Of a stretch of DNA of 55,687 bases, positions 8,469-16,220 are shown in pieces (position 1 is the stretch's first letter; the number at the start of each line of letters is the position of its first letter). Location: assembly GCA_964397665.1 (NCBI GenBank), contig CAYNJW010000001.1, positions 1 through 55,687 of the forward strand, given 5' to 3'. The translations under genes were made by a program, and so were the position numbers. The stretch comes from CAYNJW01 sp964397665. GTDB lineage: Archaea > Nanobdellota > Nanobdellia > Pacearchaeales > GW2011-AR1. The notes below the pieces were generated by a model. The model was not told where the DNA came from. It worked only from the letters and a program-made list of their open reading frames with translations, and searched no databases.

Positions 8469-8948
8469 TTAACTTAATTTTGTTTTTAGTTTAGTTATCA
8501 TTTTTTGAATTTCTTCTTTCATATGTTTTCCACTTAATCTTTCTTCAGATGGGAAAACTTTTTCATTAGCATTAATTTTCAAACCACCATCTATCAAACC
8601 TTTTATTACAGCATAAACCCTATTTCCATTAATTGTTTTTGTCATTCCAAGGTCTAAAATTGCTTCTTTATTTTTTAAATTTTTAGCAAGTAACAATCCT
8701 GTAAGATATGCTGCAGGAATTGATTTCAAACTTCCTTTAAATTTGATATCCCATCCTTGAGAAATTAAATCTTTTGAAGTTACACCCTTTATAACTTTGT
8801 CTTGTGCTTCATTACTTTCAACTGCTTGAACTATAAAATATTTATTACTTCTTCGAATAACTATTCTAGTTTTTCCAGATTTCAAAAGACCCAATCTAAG
8901 TTTATAATCTGTTTTCGCTTCTCTTCTTCGTCTTTTTAATGTTCTCAT
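8469..8948 (-). CDS. rpl18p: 50S ribosomal protein uL18
   Basis: A 159-residue protein with the archaeal uL18 pattern: basic head RRRREAKTDYKLRLGLLKSG, IVIRRSNKYFIVQAV, and AAYLTGLLLAKNL, where 5S-rRNA-binding uL18 proteins carry A-Y-x-T-G-L-L. It binds 5S rRNA with uL5. It lies between eL19 (4-bp overlap) and uS5 (1-bp spacing). Confidence 0.93.
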   Translation of the reverse strand: MRTLKRRRREAKTDYKLRLGLLKSGKTRIVIRRSNKYFIVQAVESNEAQDKVIKGVTSKDLISQGWDIKFKGSLKSIPAAYLTGLLLAKNLKNKEAILDLGMTKTINGNRVYAVIKGLIDGGLKINANEKVFPSEERLSGKHMKEEIQKMITKLKTKLS

Positions 8949-9352
8949 TGTTTTTTATCTCCATGTAATTCATTTAAGTGTCTTTTGCTTTTATAGAATC
9001 TTGCCCTTATTTTTCTTCTAATATTTTGATGTTCAACACGATCTATTTTTCCTAATCTCAAAAGATTTTTAGCAACTTTTCGAAGTTTTCTAGTATTCTT
9101 AACATACTCTTGTTTTCTTTTGTTAACTCGCTTTTTAACCTTACCGATTCCCCTTCTGTTTTTCCTTTTAACAATCTTTTTTCTTCCCTTAACTTCCTTA
9201 ATTTTTATTGCACCAGATTTGTAAAGGTCTTTAATGTCAGCTCTTGTTATTGCTTCTTTAATTTGAGGCAAGTTTCCTTCAACAAATAAGATTCTTTCCT
9301 TTCCAACACCCAATACTTTTGAGGCTAATTCTTTTTTCTTTCTTAATTGCAT
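8945..9352 (-). CDS. rpl19e: 50S ribosomal protein eL19
   Basis: A 135-residue basic protein beginning MQLRKKKELASKVLGVGKER, the typical eL19 opening, followed by a basic helix with KRKNRRGIGKVKKRVNKRKQ. eL19 exists only in archaea and eukaryotes and is part of the large-subunit interface. It is slightly shorter than the usual archaeal 150 residues. It overlaps eL32 by 1 bp and uL18 by 4 bp. Confidence 0.93.
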   Translation of the reverse strand: MQLRKKKELASKVLGVGKERILFVEGNLPQIKEAITRADIKDLYKSGAIKIKEVKGRKKIVKRKNRRGIGKVKKRVNKRKQEYVKNTRKLRKVAKNLLRLGKIDRVEHQNIRRKIRARFYKSKRHLNELHGDKKQ

Positions 9353-9747
9353 TATTTCTTCTCCTCTTTAGCCACAGGCTTATATTTATTTAATATTTTA
9401 ATTTTTAATTCTTCAGCTTTTTTTATTAATTCAGCTTTTTTCTTTTTACCGACAGAACCAATTATCACTCCATGATTTTTTGGAAAATTATCAAAGTCTT
9501 TTATAGTTTCAACTCTCATTGCTAAAATTCCATTAATTTGATTTTTAATTTCAGAATTAGCACCCCAACCAATAGAAGGTCTTCGAGCATACCCTCTTTC
9601 TCTTAATCTCATCTTACTATCTCTTCCCTTTGAAGCTCTCCATTTTCTTTTAGCTTTAACTTTTTTACCTAGTTTATGCATTTTATTCCAGCTACTTCTA
9701 TGGAAGGATGGTTTTTTTCTTTTATTTGTTTCAATCTTTTTTTCCAT
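9352..9747 (-). CDS. rpl32e: 50S ribosomal protein eL32
   Basis: A 131-residue protein with the eL32 signatures FHRSSWNKMHKLGKKVKAK, WRASKGRDSKMRLRERGYA and RPSIGWGANSEIKNQ. The middle part, including NHGVIIGSVGKKKKAEL, is typical of the archaeal family. It sits between uL6 and eL19 with 1-bp overlaps on both sides, which suggests translational coupling. Confidence 0.94.
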   Translation of the reverse strand: MEKKIETNKRKKPSFHRSSWNKMHKLGKKVKAKRKWRASKGRDSKMRLRERGYARRPSIGWGANSEIKNQINGILAMRVETIKDFDNFPKNHGVIIGSVGKKKKAELIKKAEELKIKILNKYKPVAKEEKK

Positions 9748-10289
9748 TATATTATTCTCCCTGGTTTTTCAGTTATAAAGATTCCGTCTTGAAAAATTCT
9801 TCTATCTCTTCCCTTTACAATTGTGGCTTTTTCTAAGTTTGCCGCAGTTTGTCCTGCTTTTTCAATATTATAAGAACTAACCTCTACGACATTACCACTA
9901 ACTTTTACTTTAACCTCTGGAAGAATTTTAGAGATTCTATCTATTTTTTCACCTAAAAAAGATTTAATTCTAACAATATCTCCCTCAACTTTTACATTCA
10001 TTGGGAAATGAACATTACAGATTTCTAATTTATATACAAAATCTTCTTGAACTCCTTTAATCATATTTCTTAAGTGTGCTGCAATTGTTCCCATCATTTT
10101 TAGTTCTTTTCTAGTTGCTCTTTCTGCAATTAAATTTATCTTATTTCCTTCAAGTTTTGAAGAAATTTTTCCAAAATCAAAAGTTCTTTTTAATTCCTTG
10201 CTTTCAAATTTAACAATAACTTCATTAAGTTTTACTTCTACAGAAACCTTTTCTGGAATTTCAATAACTTTTTCAATATTCTTTCTCAT
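9747..10289 (-). CDS. rpl6p: 50S ribosomal protein uL6
   Basis: A 180-residue uL6. Recognisable parts: IEIPEKVSVEVKLNEVIVK at the start, MGTIAAHLRNMIKGVQEDF in the middle, and GRDRRIFQDGIFITEKPG at the end, the archaeal uL6 C-terminus. It binds 23S rRNA near the sarcin-ricin loop. Spacing to the upstream uS8 gene is 26 bp, one of the larger gaps in this operon. Confidence 0.95.
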   Translation of the reverse strand: MRKNIEKVIEIPEKVSVEVKLNEVIVKFESKELKRTFDFGKISSKLEGNKINLIAERATRKELKMMGTIAAHLRNMIKGVQEDFVYKLEICNVHFPMNVKVEGDIVRIKSFLGEKIDRISKILPEVKVKVSGNVVEVSSYNIEKAGQTAANLEKATIVKGRDRRIFQDGIFITEKPGRII

Positions 10290-10315
10290 TTTCTTAATTT
10301 AACTTAAAAATTACT

Positions 10316-10699
10316 TTAATAAAAGTAAGCGATTAAACTTCCTCCAATTTTATTTTCGTAAGCTTCTTCTTGGGTAAGTAAACCTTTATTTGTTGAAACT
10401 ATTAATGTTCCGAAATTTCTAGAAGGCAAAAATCTTCTTAGATATTTATTAATATCTTCAACACCAACATTATATCTCGGTTTAATCGCCTTACAATAGT
10501 TTAATTTAATAAATGTTACAATTACTGTTGGTTTTTTATCTGTTCCAGAAATTTCATAATCTATATGACCTTTCTTTTTCATAATCTTTAATAAATTTAC
10601 TAAAACTTTGGAAGTTCGAGTAATTTCAACTTTCGTTTTCCCAACTCTTTTCGCATTCATTATTCGATTTAAACCGTCGGCTACAATATCTTGACTCAT
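10316..10699 (-). CDS. rps8p: 30S ribosomal protein uS8
   Basis: A 127-residue uS8. It starts MSQDIVADGLNRIMNAKRVG, like archaeal uS8 proteins, and ends with the family motif STNKGLLTQEEAYENKIGGS followed by LIAYFY. It binds the central domain of 16S rRNA. It is 1 bp from uS14. Confidence 0.95.
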   Translation of the reverse strand: MSQDIVADGLNRIMNAKRVGKTKVEITRTSKVLVNLLKIMKKKGHIDYEISGTDKKPTVIVTFIKLNYCKAIKPRYNVGVEDINKYLRRFLPSRNFGTLIVSTNKGLLTQEEAYENKIGGSLIAYFY

Positions 10700-10700
10700 T

Positions 10701-10931
10701 TTAACTATATTTTTTAAATCCTAATTCAACAGCAAGTTCTCTAAAACAGTGCCTACAAAGATGTAAACCATACTGGTTAATATGTCCACCAAACCTTCCA
10801 CAATTTTCACATTTTTGTGCAGCAACACCAAAAGCTCTATCTTTTGGTTTGTTATGTTTTAAAAATTTCTTTAAAACTGCTGGCTTATTTCTAAGCTGTT
10901 TAGTAACCTTTCTCCAATCACTCGCTGTCAT
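10701..10931 (-). CDS. rps14p: 30S ribosomal protein uS14, zinc-finger type with N-terminal extension
   Basis: A 76-residue protein. The zinc-binding part CENCGRFGGHINQYGLHLCR followed by HC has four cysteines in a C-x2-C...C-x2-C pattern, as in archaeal uS14, and the C-terminus FRELAVELGFKKYS is characteristic. Archaeal homologues are usually about 50-57 residues; this one has about 20 extra basic residues at the N-terminus. No internal ATG offers a shorter form, so the start overlapping uL5 by 14 bp is likely correct. Confidence 0.93.
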   Translation of the reverse strand: MTASDWRKVTKQLRNKPAVLKKFLKHNKPKDRAFGVAAQKCENCGRFGGHINQYGLHLCRHCFRELAVELGFKKYS

Positions 10932-11454
10932 TTTGAATATTCTTCCTCCTCCTTAGGATTTTAGTTTCGAATTTGTTAACAAGGATTTCTTCTATTTCCT
11001 TTGAAGTTACTATTTGTCTTCTTGTCTTTCCAGATTTGATTTTCTTTTTTTCAATTCTTTTTCCAGCCCTGGTAAATACGATTGTAACTTCAAAACCCAT
11101 AATTCCAACTTCTCTAATATACTCCATTCCAGGAATTTCAATATACTCATGGATACCAAAAGAAACAAAATTATCTTTTATTTGTTTTTCCTTTAAAGTA
11201 TTTTGAATAGCTGGTAAAAGTCTTTTAACCATTTTTTCAGCATCAGCACCTCTGAGAGTAATTTTAGTACCAACTTCTAATCCTGGTCTAACATGCCAAG
11301 TAGGGATTCTTTTAGTAGCTTGAACTTTGACTGCTTTCTTACCTGTGAGATTTTCAAGAAGAATAACACCTTTTTCTAATTTTTCTCCAGTCCCACCCAC
11401 ATTTAAAACAACCTTCTCGATTTTAATTTCACGCATTTTATTTTCTTGGTTCAT
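10918..11454 (-). CDS. rpl5p: 50S ribosomal protein uL5
   Basis: A 178-residue uL5 with IEKVVLNVGGTGEKLEKG, the family opening; TKRIPTWHVRPGLEVGTKIT; and FGIHEYIEIPGMEYIREVGI. It binds 5S rRNA and contacts P-site tRNA. The ATG at codon 7 (MREIKIEKVV) is a possible alternative start; the first ATG directly follows the eS4 stop. Confidence 0.95.
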   Translation of the reverse strand: MNQENKMREIKIEKVVLNVGGTGEKLEKGVILLENLTGKKAVKVQATKRIPTWHVRPGLEVGTKITLRGADAEKMVKRLLPAIQNTLKEKQIKDNFVSFGIHEYIEIPGMEYIREVGIMGFEVTIVFTRAGKRIEKKKIKSGKTRRQIVTSKEIEEILVNKFETKILRRRKNIQNDSE

Positions 11455-12105
11455 TTATCCGATTACAAGAATTGCTTTAAAAGGTAAACCAACTTCTTTA
11501 TCCTCCAATTTAATAATATACTGTTTTGTCCTTTCAAAATTGATAATTTCTTTCAAATTACCTTTTTCACCTGCATGTTTTCCAGAAATAACTTCCATTT
11601 TTGAACCTTTCTTTAAAGGTAAAATCTTTTCAACAATCTGTTTTTTGGTATTTAATAATACTGAATCACCAAGTTTAAAATCTTTTTTATATAAGAAATT
11701 TTGTCCATCTTCAAGATTCATTTGAATTTTTTTCCCTTGAAGAATTGTTTTACCAATAATTTTTACAATTTTATTCTCTGCTTCTTTTTCAGAAATTTCT
11801 TTTAAAGCAAACTTTTTATTTACAATTTCAAGCCTATAATTTTTCTTTGCTTTTTCTAAGTTTACAACATCAAAAACTTGAACAGGAAATTTAACATCTC
11901 TTCTAATTTGATTATTTACTTTAACTTCACCTTGTAAAACAAAGAAATTAGCTTCTTTTTTAGTTTTTGCAATTTTTAAAATATCTCTTAAAATAAATAC
12001 TAACGGAATAGATTTATTCTTGGCATGGCTAGCAATAGTAATATACTTTGTACCCTTTCTAGCAATGGGCCATTCTTTCAACATTTTATTCCTTTTTAGA
12101 TACAT
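11455..12105 (-). CDS. rps4e: 30S ribosomal protein eS4
   Basis: A 216-residue eS4 with an S4-like and a KOW-like RNA-binding region. The start at 12105 is preferred although it overlaps uL24 by 20 bp, because MYLKRNKMLKEWPIARKG aligns with the archaeal family N-terminus (HLKR...W.I.RK); the next ATG (12084) would remove part of that. It is shorter than typical archaeal eS4 (about 240). SGKHAGEKGNLKEI near residue 175 is the KOW motif. Confidence 0.92.
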   Translation of the reverse strand: MYLKRNKMLKEWPIARKGTKYITIASHAKNKSIPLVFILRDILKIAKTKKEANFFVLQGEVKVNNQIRRDVKFPVQVFDVVNLEKAKKNYRLEIVNKKFALKEISEKEAENKIVKIIGKTILQGKKIQMNLEDGQNFLYKKDFKLGDSVLLNTKKQIVEKILPLKKGSKMEVISGKHAGEKGNLKEIINFERTKQYIIKLEDKEVGLPFKAILVIG

Positions 12106-12493
12106 TTGTTTTTTCCTCGGATTTATTTATTTTTAATCTTTTTTTATCATCTAAATTTAAAGTTTTTATCATTAAATTAGATGGGTGAAACCAAACTTTT
12201 ATTGCTGAACCATCACCTTTCTTATTGCTGATACCTTCGATGCTTACTCTTTTTTTCTGCATTTCAACTTCAGCTATTTTTCCGATTTTTCCAGAGAATT
12301 TCCCTTTCATTATCTTAACTTCATCACCTTTTCTAACAGGTATACTTCTAGTTCCATACTTGGTTCTTAAATCTTTCTCAAGATGTGCGGACATAAGTTT
12401 ATTTTGTAAATGTAATGGAAGATTATGGAGGTATTTACGTTGCTTTCTTACTTGCTTACTTGATTTCCATTTTACACTAAATAATTGTTTCAT
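12086..12493 (-). CDS. rpl24p: 50S ribosomal protein uL24
   Basis: A 135-residue uL24. The start chosen is the ATG at 12491-12493 (MKQLFSVKWKSSKQVRKQRK), because family members begin with a short head before the conserved RKQRKYLHNLPLHLQNKLMS. The frame stays open further upstream to 12598, but that part lies wholly inside uL14. The chosen start is 1 bp from the uL14 stop, like other junctions here. The KOW motif is KGDEVKIMKGKFSGKIGKI and the C-terminal signature is HPSNLMIKTLNLDDKKR. Confidence 0.93.
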   Translation of the reverse strand: MKQLFSVKWKSSKQVRKQRKYLHNLPLHLQNKLMSAHLEKDLRTKYGTRSIPVRKGDEVKIMKGKFSGKIGKIAEVEMQKKRVSIEGISNKKGDGSAIKVWFHPSNLMIKTLNLDDKKRLKINKSEEKTNVSKKE

Positions 12494-12494
12494 C

Positions 12495-12896
12495 TTAGTA
12501 TACCATGCTCGCAATTTTGGAGACCTCCTTCCATCTTTCTTGAATTTCTCTCGCAACTGGACCCTTAATCTGAGTTCCTTTTGGATTTCCTTTTTCATCT
12601 TTTAATAGTGCAACTGCATTATCTGTAAAACAAACTCTTTCACCTGTCAACCTTCTCCAAGGTTTTTTTTGTCTTACAATAACTGCATCAAAAACTTCAC
12701 CCTTCATTTTAGGATCTCCTTTTCTAACTGAAACTTTTACCCAGTCCCCTAGTTTAGCAGGAGTTTGTTTACCTTTTCTTGCTCCATATTTTTTAACTCC
12801 AACAATTTTAACAATCCTTGCACCGCTATTATCTGCAGCATCTAAATGACTTCCAATATTAAATCCTCTTGTTGTTTTCCCACCTATTGCTTTCAT
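12495..12896 (-). CDS. rpl14p: 50S ribosomal protein uL14
   Basis: A 133-residue uL14 with GSHLDAADNSGARIVKIVGV, PAKLGDWVKVSVRKGDPKMK and the end GPVAREIQERWKEVSKIAS, all family hallmarks. It sits at the subunit interface. It overlaps uS17 by 4 bp. Confidence 0.96.
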   Translation of the reverse strand: MKAIGGKTTRGFNIGSHLDAADNSGARIVKIVGVKKYGARKGKQTPAKLGDWVKVSVRKGDPKMKGEVFDAVIVRQKKPWRRLTGERVCFTDNAVALLKDEKGNPKGTQIKGPVAREIQERWKEVSKIASMVY

Positions 12897-13216
12897 TCTT
12901 TTTTCTCCTTAGTTTTAATTATCTTAGTAACAATAGCATGCATAATTTTGCTTAAAGGCCTACATTCAGCAATTTGAATTCTATCTCCAACAGAAATTTG
13001 CCCATCTAATTCAGCAGGGATTCTAGCATGCATTTTACTTTTTCTTTTTTCATATCTTTCATATTTAGAATTGTAAATTACTCTATCAAATTCAATTGCC
13101 AATCTTCCAGGAAGAATTTTTACCACATTTCCCTCAAAGGTTCGACCTCTAAGTTTAATTTGATTTCTCTTTTTAGTATTCTCTTTCATTTTTGTTTTCT
13201 TTGTTTCTTTTACCAT
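12893..13216 (-). CDS. rps17p: 30S ribosomal protein uS17
   Basis: A 107-residue archaeal uS17 with GRTFEGNVVKILPGRLAIEF, the archaeal KYERYEKRKSKMHARIPAEL, and GDRIQIAECRPLSKIMHAIV. It is an OB-fold protein binding 16S rRNA. The gene directly upstream is aIF1 (7-bp overlap). In many archaea the RNase P protein gene rnp1 (Rpp29) lies between aIF1 and uS17; it is absent here. Confidence 0.94.
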   Translation of the reverse strand: MVKETKKTKMKENTKKRNQIKLRGRTFEGNVVKILPGRLAIEFDRVIYNSKYERYEKRKSKMHARIPAELDGQISVGDRIQIAECRPLSKIMHAIVTKIIKTKEKKE

Positions 13217-13506
13217 TTTATTTGTGATTTTTCAAAACCAATTTTTACCAAAGCATCAACAACTTTTTCTTTGTGATTTCCTTGTAGTTCAATTTTTTTA
13301 TCTTTAACTGTTCCACCACAAGCAAGCTTTGCTTTTAATTGTTTAGCGATATCTTTTATATCCACTCCATCGAGACCGGTAACAATCGTATTGACTTTAC
13401 CAAATCGTCTCTTTTCAGTTTTTACCTTTATTTCCTGTTGTGTTTTTGCGAGGTCTTCCCAATCGCTAACTGCAGTAGGTAATCCTGAAAGTGGATCTAT
13501 ATCCAT
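13210..13506 (-). CDS. Translation initiation factor aIF1 (SUI1 family)
   Basis: A 98-residue protein with the SUI1 core: KVNTIVTGLDGVDIKDIAKQ, KLACGGTVKDKKIELQGNH, and VVDALVKIGFEKSQI. aIF1 binds the 30S P site and checks start-codon selection. Its ATG shares a base with the stop of uL29 (TAATG) and its 3' end overlaps uS17, so it is translated within the ribosomal operon. The length is normal for archaeal aIF1. Confidence 0.94.
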   Translation of the reverse strand: MDIDPLSGLPTAVSDWEDLAKTQQEIKVKTEKRRFGKVNTIVTGLDGVDIKDIAKQLKAKLACGGTVKDKKIELQGNHKEKVVDALVKIGFEKSQIKW

Positions 13507-13667
13507 TATTGTTTTTTGCCCTCCATGTTTTTTTCCATTGTTAATAAACGCGCAATCTCCCTTTTAATGCCTTTCCTTTTTGTTGTTTGTTTTAGCAATT
13601 CAATTTTTAAATCTTTTAGTTTTTTAGTAATTTCTTTAGCATTTAACATTTTTTTCTTATCTACCAT
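13506..13667 (-). CDS. rpl29p: 50S ribosomal protein uL29
   Basis: A 53-residue protein, ATG at 13665-13667 and TAA at 13506-13508. The sequence starts MVDKKKMLNAKEITKKLKDL and continues with a helix containing TKRKGIKREIARLLTME, the family's C-terminal R-R-x-I-A-R-x-x-T pattern. uL29 sits at the exit tunnel. The position between uS3 and aIF1 is the standard archaeal order. It is shorter than the usual 60-70 residues. Confidence 0.9.
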   Translation of the reverse strand: MVDKKKMLNAKEITKKLKDLKIELLKQTTKRKGIKREIARLLTMEKNMEGKKQ

Positions 13668-13668
13668 T

Positions 13669-14346
13669 TTATTTTTTTACCCTCTTTTTAGCTTTTTTCT
13701 TTTGTACAGGTTCTTCAACAAAAGCAACATTTTGTTTAATTTTATTCATCAATTCTTCATCAACTACAATACTATCATGTGTTTTGTTCTCTGGTTTCAA
13801 TATTGAAACTTTTATACCAACCAAACCTTTCTGAGTATTCGCAGTACTTTTAGCTCTATCAACTAAATTAGCTGAATCACCAGTTTTTTTCAAATATCCA
13901 AATGTAAATCTCCAAGTTTTAGCTCTATCTGCAGGAAGTTTTCCAGCAACAACTAATTCAGCACCAAGAGCACCAGCATTTTTAATTCTACCAAGCATCC
14001 TATAAGAAACTGCTTTAAATCTCATTGAACCAAATCTCTCTAATGCTAAAGCAATTTCATCAGCAACTAATTGAGCATCTAATTCTGGTTTCATAATTTC
14101 AGCAATATCAATATGGGGATTTTCCATCTTAAATTTTCTTTTTAAAATATTTGTAAGTTTTTCAATAGTTTCTCCTCGTTTACCGATTATTAAACCAGGT
14201 TTATGTGTTGAAACAGTTATTCTTTCACCAACAGGTGTATAATCAATAGTTACTGTTGAAACTTTTCCCATTCCAAATTCTTTTTTGATAAACTGTTTAA
14301 CGCTGAATTCTTCCTTTCTAATTCCTACAAATTTCTTTTCTTCCAT
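13669..14346 (-). CDS. rps3p: 30S ribosomal protein uS3
   Basis: A 225-residue uS3 with an N-terminal KH domain whose GxxG loop is PGLIIGKRGETIEKL, and C-terminal parts typical of the archaeal family (GSMRFKAVSYRMLGRIKNAG, ELVVAGKLPADRAKTWRF). It ends in a lysine-rich tail. It is 1 bp from uL22 upstream and 1 bp from uL29 downstream. uS3 shapes the mRNA entry channel. Confidence 0.95.
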   Translation of the reverse strand: MEEKKFVGIRKEEFSVKQFIKKEFGMGKVSTVTIDYTPVGERITVSTHKPGLIIGKRGETIEKLTNILKRKFKMENPHIDIAEIMKPELDAQLVADEIALALERFGSMRFKAVSYRMLGRIKNAGALGAELVVAGKLPADRAKTWRFTFGYLKKTGDSANLVDRAKSTANTQKGLVGIKVSILKPENKTHDSIVVDEELMNKIKQNVAFVEEPVQKKKAKKRVKK

Positions 14347-14347
14347 T

Positions 14348-14863
14348 TTATTTTTTCTTATTTTTCTTATTTAATTTAGTTTTATCTTTAGCTTCAAGAT
14401 GGATGTGTGTTCTTTTTCCTCTTGTTCCAGATCTTCTGAAAGGTCTTGAAGCTTTATTTGCCATAGCAATAGTAATTACTGGTCTTTCAATCAATGCACT
14501 ATCAGCATTAGCTTTAAGATTCTTTAATAATTCTATAAAAGCTCTTGCAGCTTTAACAGGGTATTTTCCACCTGCCATGTTTCCAGGTTTATGTCCTACT
14601 TCCAAAGAATGCATTGGAACAGCTTTTTTTAATTTTGCAACTAATTCTAATTCTTCAATTGCTTTGCTAATCTCTTTTCCTTTAATCATCTTACAAACTG
14701 CAAAAGAATATTTAGCACTAATCCGCTGAGAGAATCCGTTTGCAATTGCAATTTCTTTAGCAATAGGAGTTATCTTTTTAACAACTTTCTTTTCTTCAGT
14801 TTTTTTTGTAACTTTTTCTTCTTCCATTTTATCTGTTTGTTTTTTAATATTTTCTTCTACCAT
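14348..14863 (-). CDS. rpl22p: 50S ribosomal protein uL22 with lysine/glutamate N-terminal extension
   Basis: A 171-residue protein. The uL22 core starts near residue 33 (AKEIAIANGFSQRISAKYSF), with AIEELELVAKLKKAVPM, the archaeal HSLEVGHKPGNMAGGKYPVK and the end GKRTHIHLEAKDKTK. The first about 30 residues are Glu/Lys-rich and low complexity; a start at codon 12 is possible. uL22 lines the exit tunnel. Confidence 0.93.
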   Translation of the reverse strand: MVEENIKKQTDKMEEEKVTKKTEEKKVVKKITPIAKEIAIANGFSQRISAKYSFAVCKMIKGKEISKAIEELELVAKLKKAVPMHSLEVGHKPGNMAGGKYPVKAARAFIELLKNLKANADSALIERPVITIAMANKASRPFRRSGTRGKRTHIHLEAKDKTKLNKKNKKK

Positions 14864-14864
14864 T

Positions 14865-15269
14865 TTATTTTACACTTAAAGAAGCAGAACCTTTAGTTGC
14901 CCCAACTCCTGCACTACCATGTTTAATTATTTTTCTTGTTAATGAGTATTCTCCAAGTCTTCTACCAATCATAGCATCTGTAACTTGAACTTGGATAAAG
15001 TCCTTACCATTATGGACTCCAATTGTCCAACCAACAAAAGCAGGAACTATTACCATTTCTCTTGTATGTGTTTTTGGAATTTTATTTTTAGCAATTTTCT
15101 TTTCAGATCTTTTAATAAATTCAAGGATTACATCGTAATTTCTAACTACGCTTCTTCTTTCTCTTGATTTCAATAATTTAGCAAACTCTCGGATATCCAT
15201 CTTTTTAAGTTCCTCTAATGAAACTCCCCTATACCCTTCTTGTTTACCTGATACTACTATTTTTCCCAT
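14865..15269 (-). CDS. rps19p: 30S ribosomal protein uS19
   Basis: A 134-residue uS19 with YRGVSLEELKKMDIREFAKL, MVIVPAFVGWTIGVHNGKDF and the ending IGRRLGEYSLTRKIIKHGSA, where G-E-(Y/F)-x-x-T-R is the family signature. It is part of the 30S head. Spacing to uL2 is 5 bp. Confidence 0.96.
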   Translation of the reverse strand: MGKIVVSGKQEGYRGVSLEELKKMDIREFAKLLKSRERRSVVRNYDVILEFIKRSEKKIAKNKIPKTHTREMVIVPAFVGWTIGVHNGKDFIQVQVTDAMIGRRLGEYSLTRKIIKHGSAGVGATKGSASLSVK

Positions 15270-15274
15270 TTTAT

Positions 15275-15970
15275 TTATTTCCTCTTACCTGTTCTTCTTG
15301 GTCTTAACAATCCTACTTTCTGTCCTGGTGAAGCCATTCTTGGAATGATCTTACTCTTAGGTCTCTTACCTCTTCCGGATCCGAATGGATGGTCGATGGC
15401 ATTCATTTTGACAGCAGATGTTCTTGGCCAAAGTTTTGATTTAGCTTTTTTAATATAAAATTGTTTTCCTGCTTTTAGTATTGGTTTATCTAATCTTCCT
15501 TGACCAGCACTAACTCCTACTGTAGCTCTACAGTTCGCATTAAAAACCTTTTGTTGCTTAGAGGGCATTGTAACAATAATTTTATCACCCTTTTTACCGA
15601 CGATTAAAGCAGAATTTCCACCAGATCTTACAAATTTTCCACCATCATTGATGTTATTTTCTAAATTAAAGATGGTTGTACCATTTTTTAAATCACCAAT
15701 TTTACAGATGTCTCCTTGTTTTTGTCCACCAACAACAAATTCTTGTCCAATAAAGATATTATTAGCAGCTATATTAAAAAATACTTCTCCAGTCTCTAAT
15801 TGGAATTTTCCGATTGGTGAAGTATGTCCTGCAGATGAAATTAATTTGATTAATGTATATTTCCCTTCAATTTTTGTAGGATATTTAGGTTTAACTGCAA
15901 AAGCTTTTTTTCTAACTCTATAAGTATGACTTCCCTTTCCTCGTGCTTGTTGTATAATTCTTTTACCCAT
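15275..15970 (-). CDS. rpl2p: 50S ribosomal protein uL2
   Basis: A 231-residue archaeal uL2 with GKRIIQQARGKGSHTYRVRK at the start, TVGVSAGQGRLDKPILKAGK, and the catalytic-centre-proximal C-terminus WPRTSAVKMNAIDHPFGSGR with the conserved His. The length fits archaeal uL2. It lies between uS19 and uL23. Confidence 0.96.
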   Translation of the reverse strand: MGKRIIQQARGKGSHTYRVRKKAFAVKPKYPTKIEGKYTLIKLISSAGHTSPIGKFQLETGEVFFNIAANNIFIGQEFVVGGQKQGDICKIGDLKNGTTIFNLENNINDGGKFVRSGGNSALIVGKKGDKIIVTMPSKQQKVFNANCRATVGVSAGQGRLDKPILKAGKQFYIKKAKSKLWPRTSAVKMNAIDHPFGSGRGKRPKSKIIPRMASPGQKVGLLRPRRTGKRK

Positions 15971-15971
15971 T

Positions 15972-16220
15972 TTATAATAATCCTAATTTCGTAGCAACAT
16001 CAACTGCATGAAATTCAGGTTTTAATTTTACATAAGCAAACTTTTTATTTTTTCTAGTATGTGTTCTTACACTAGCAACTTTAACATCAAATAATTCTTC
16101 AACTTCTTTTTTAATATCTATTTTTTTAAATTGTCTGTCTACTTCAAAAGATAAAACATTTTCAGCTTCAATCATTCGAACAACTTTTTCTGTTGCAATA
16201 GCTTTTTGTAAAATAATCAT
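15972..16220 (-). CDS. rpl23p: 50S ribosomal protein uL23
   Basis: An 82-residue uL23 with ATEKVVRMIEAENVLSFEVD, KKEVEELFDVKVASVRTHTR and KKFAYVKLKPEFHAVDVATK. It sits at the exit tunnel, where SRP and chaperones dock. The start overlaps the end of uL4 by 4 bp. Confidence 0.95.
   Translation of the reverse strand: MIILQKAIATEKVVRMIEAENVLSFEVDRQFKKIDIKKEVEELFDVKVASVRTHTRKNKKFAYVKLKPEFHAVDVATKLGLL

Noticed and set aside
12494..12598. Longer uL24 starting inside uL14
   Set aside because: The extra 35 residues have no counterpart in archaeal uL24 and are encoded wholly within uL14; the ATG at 12493 gives the usual length and spacing.
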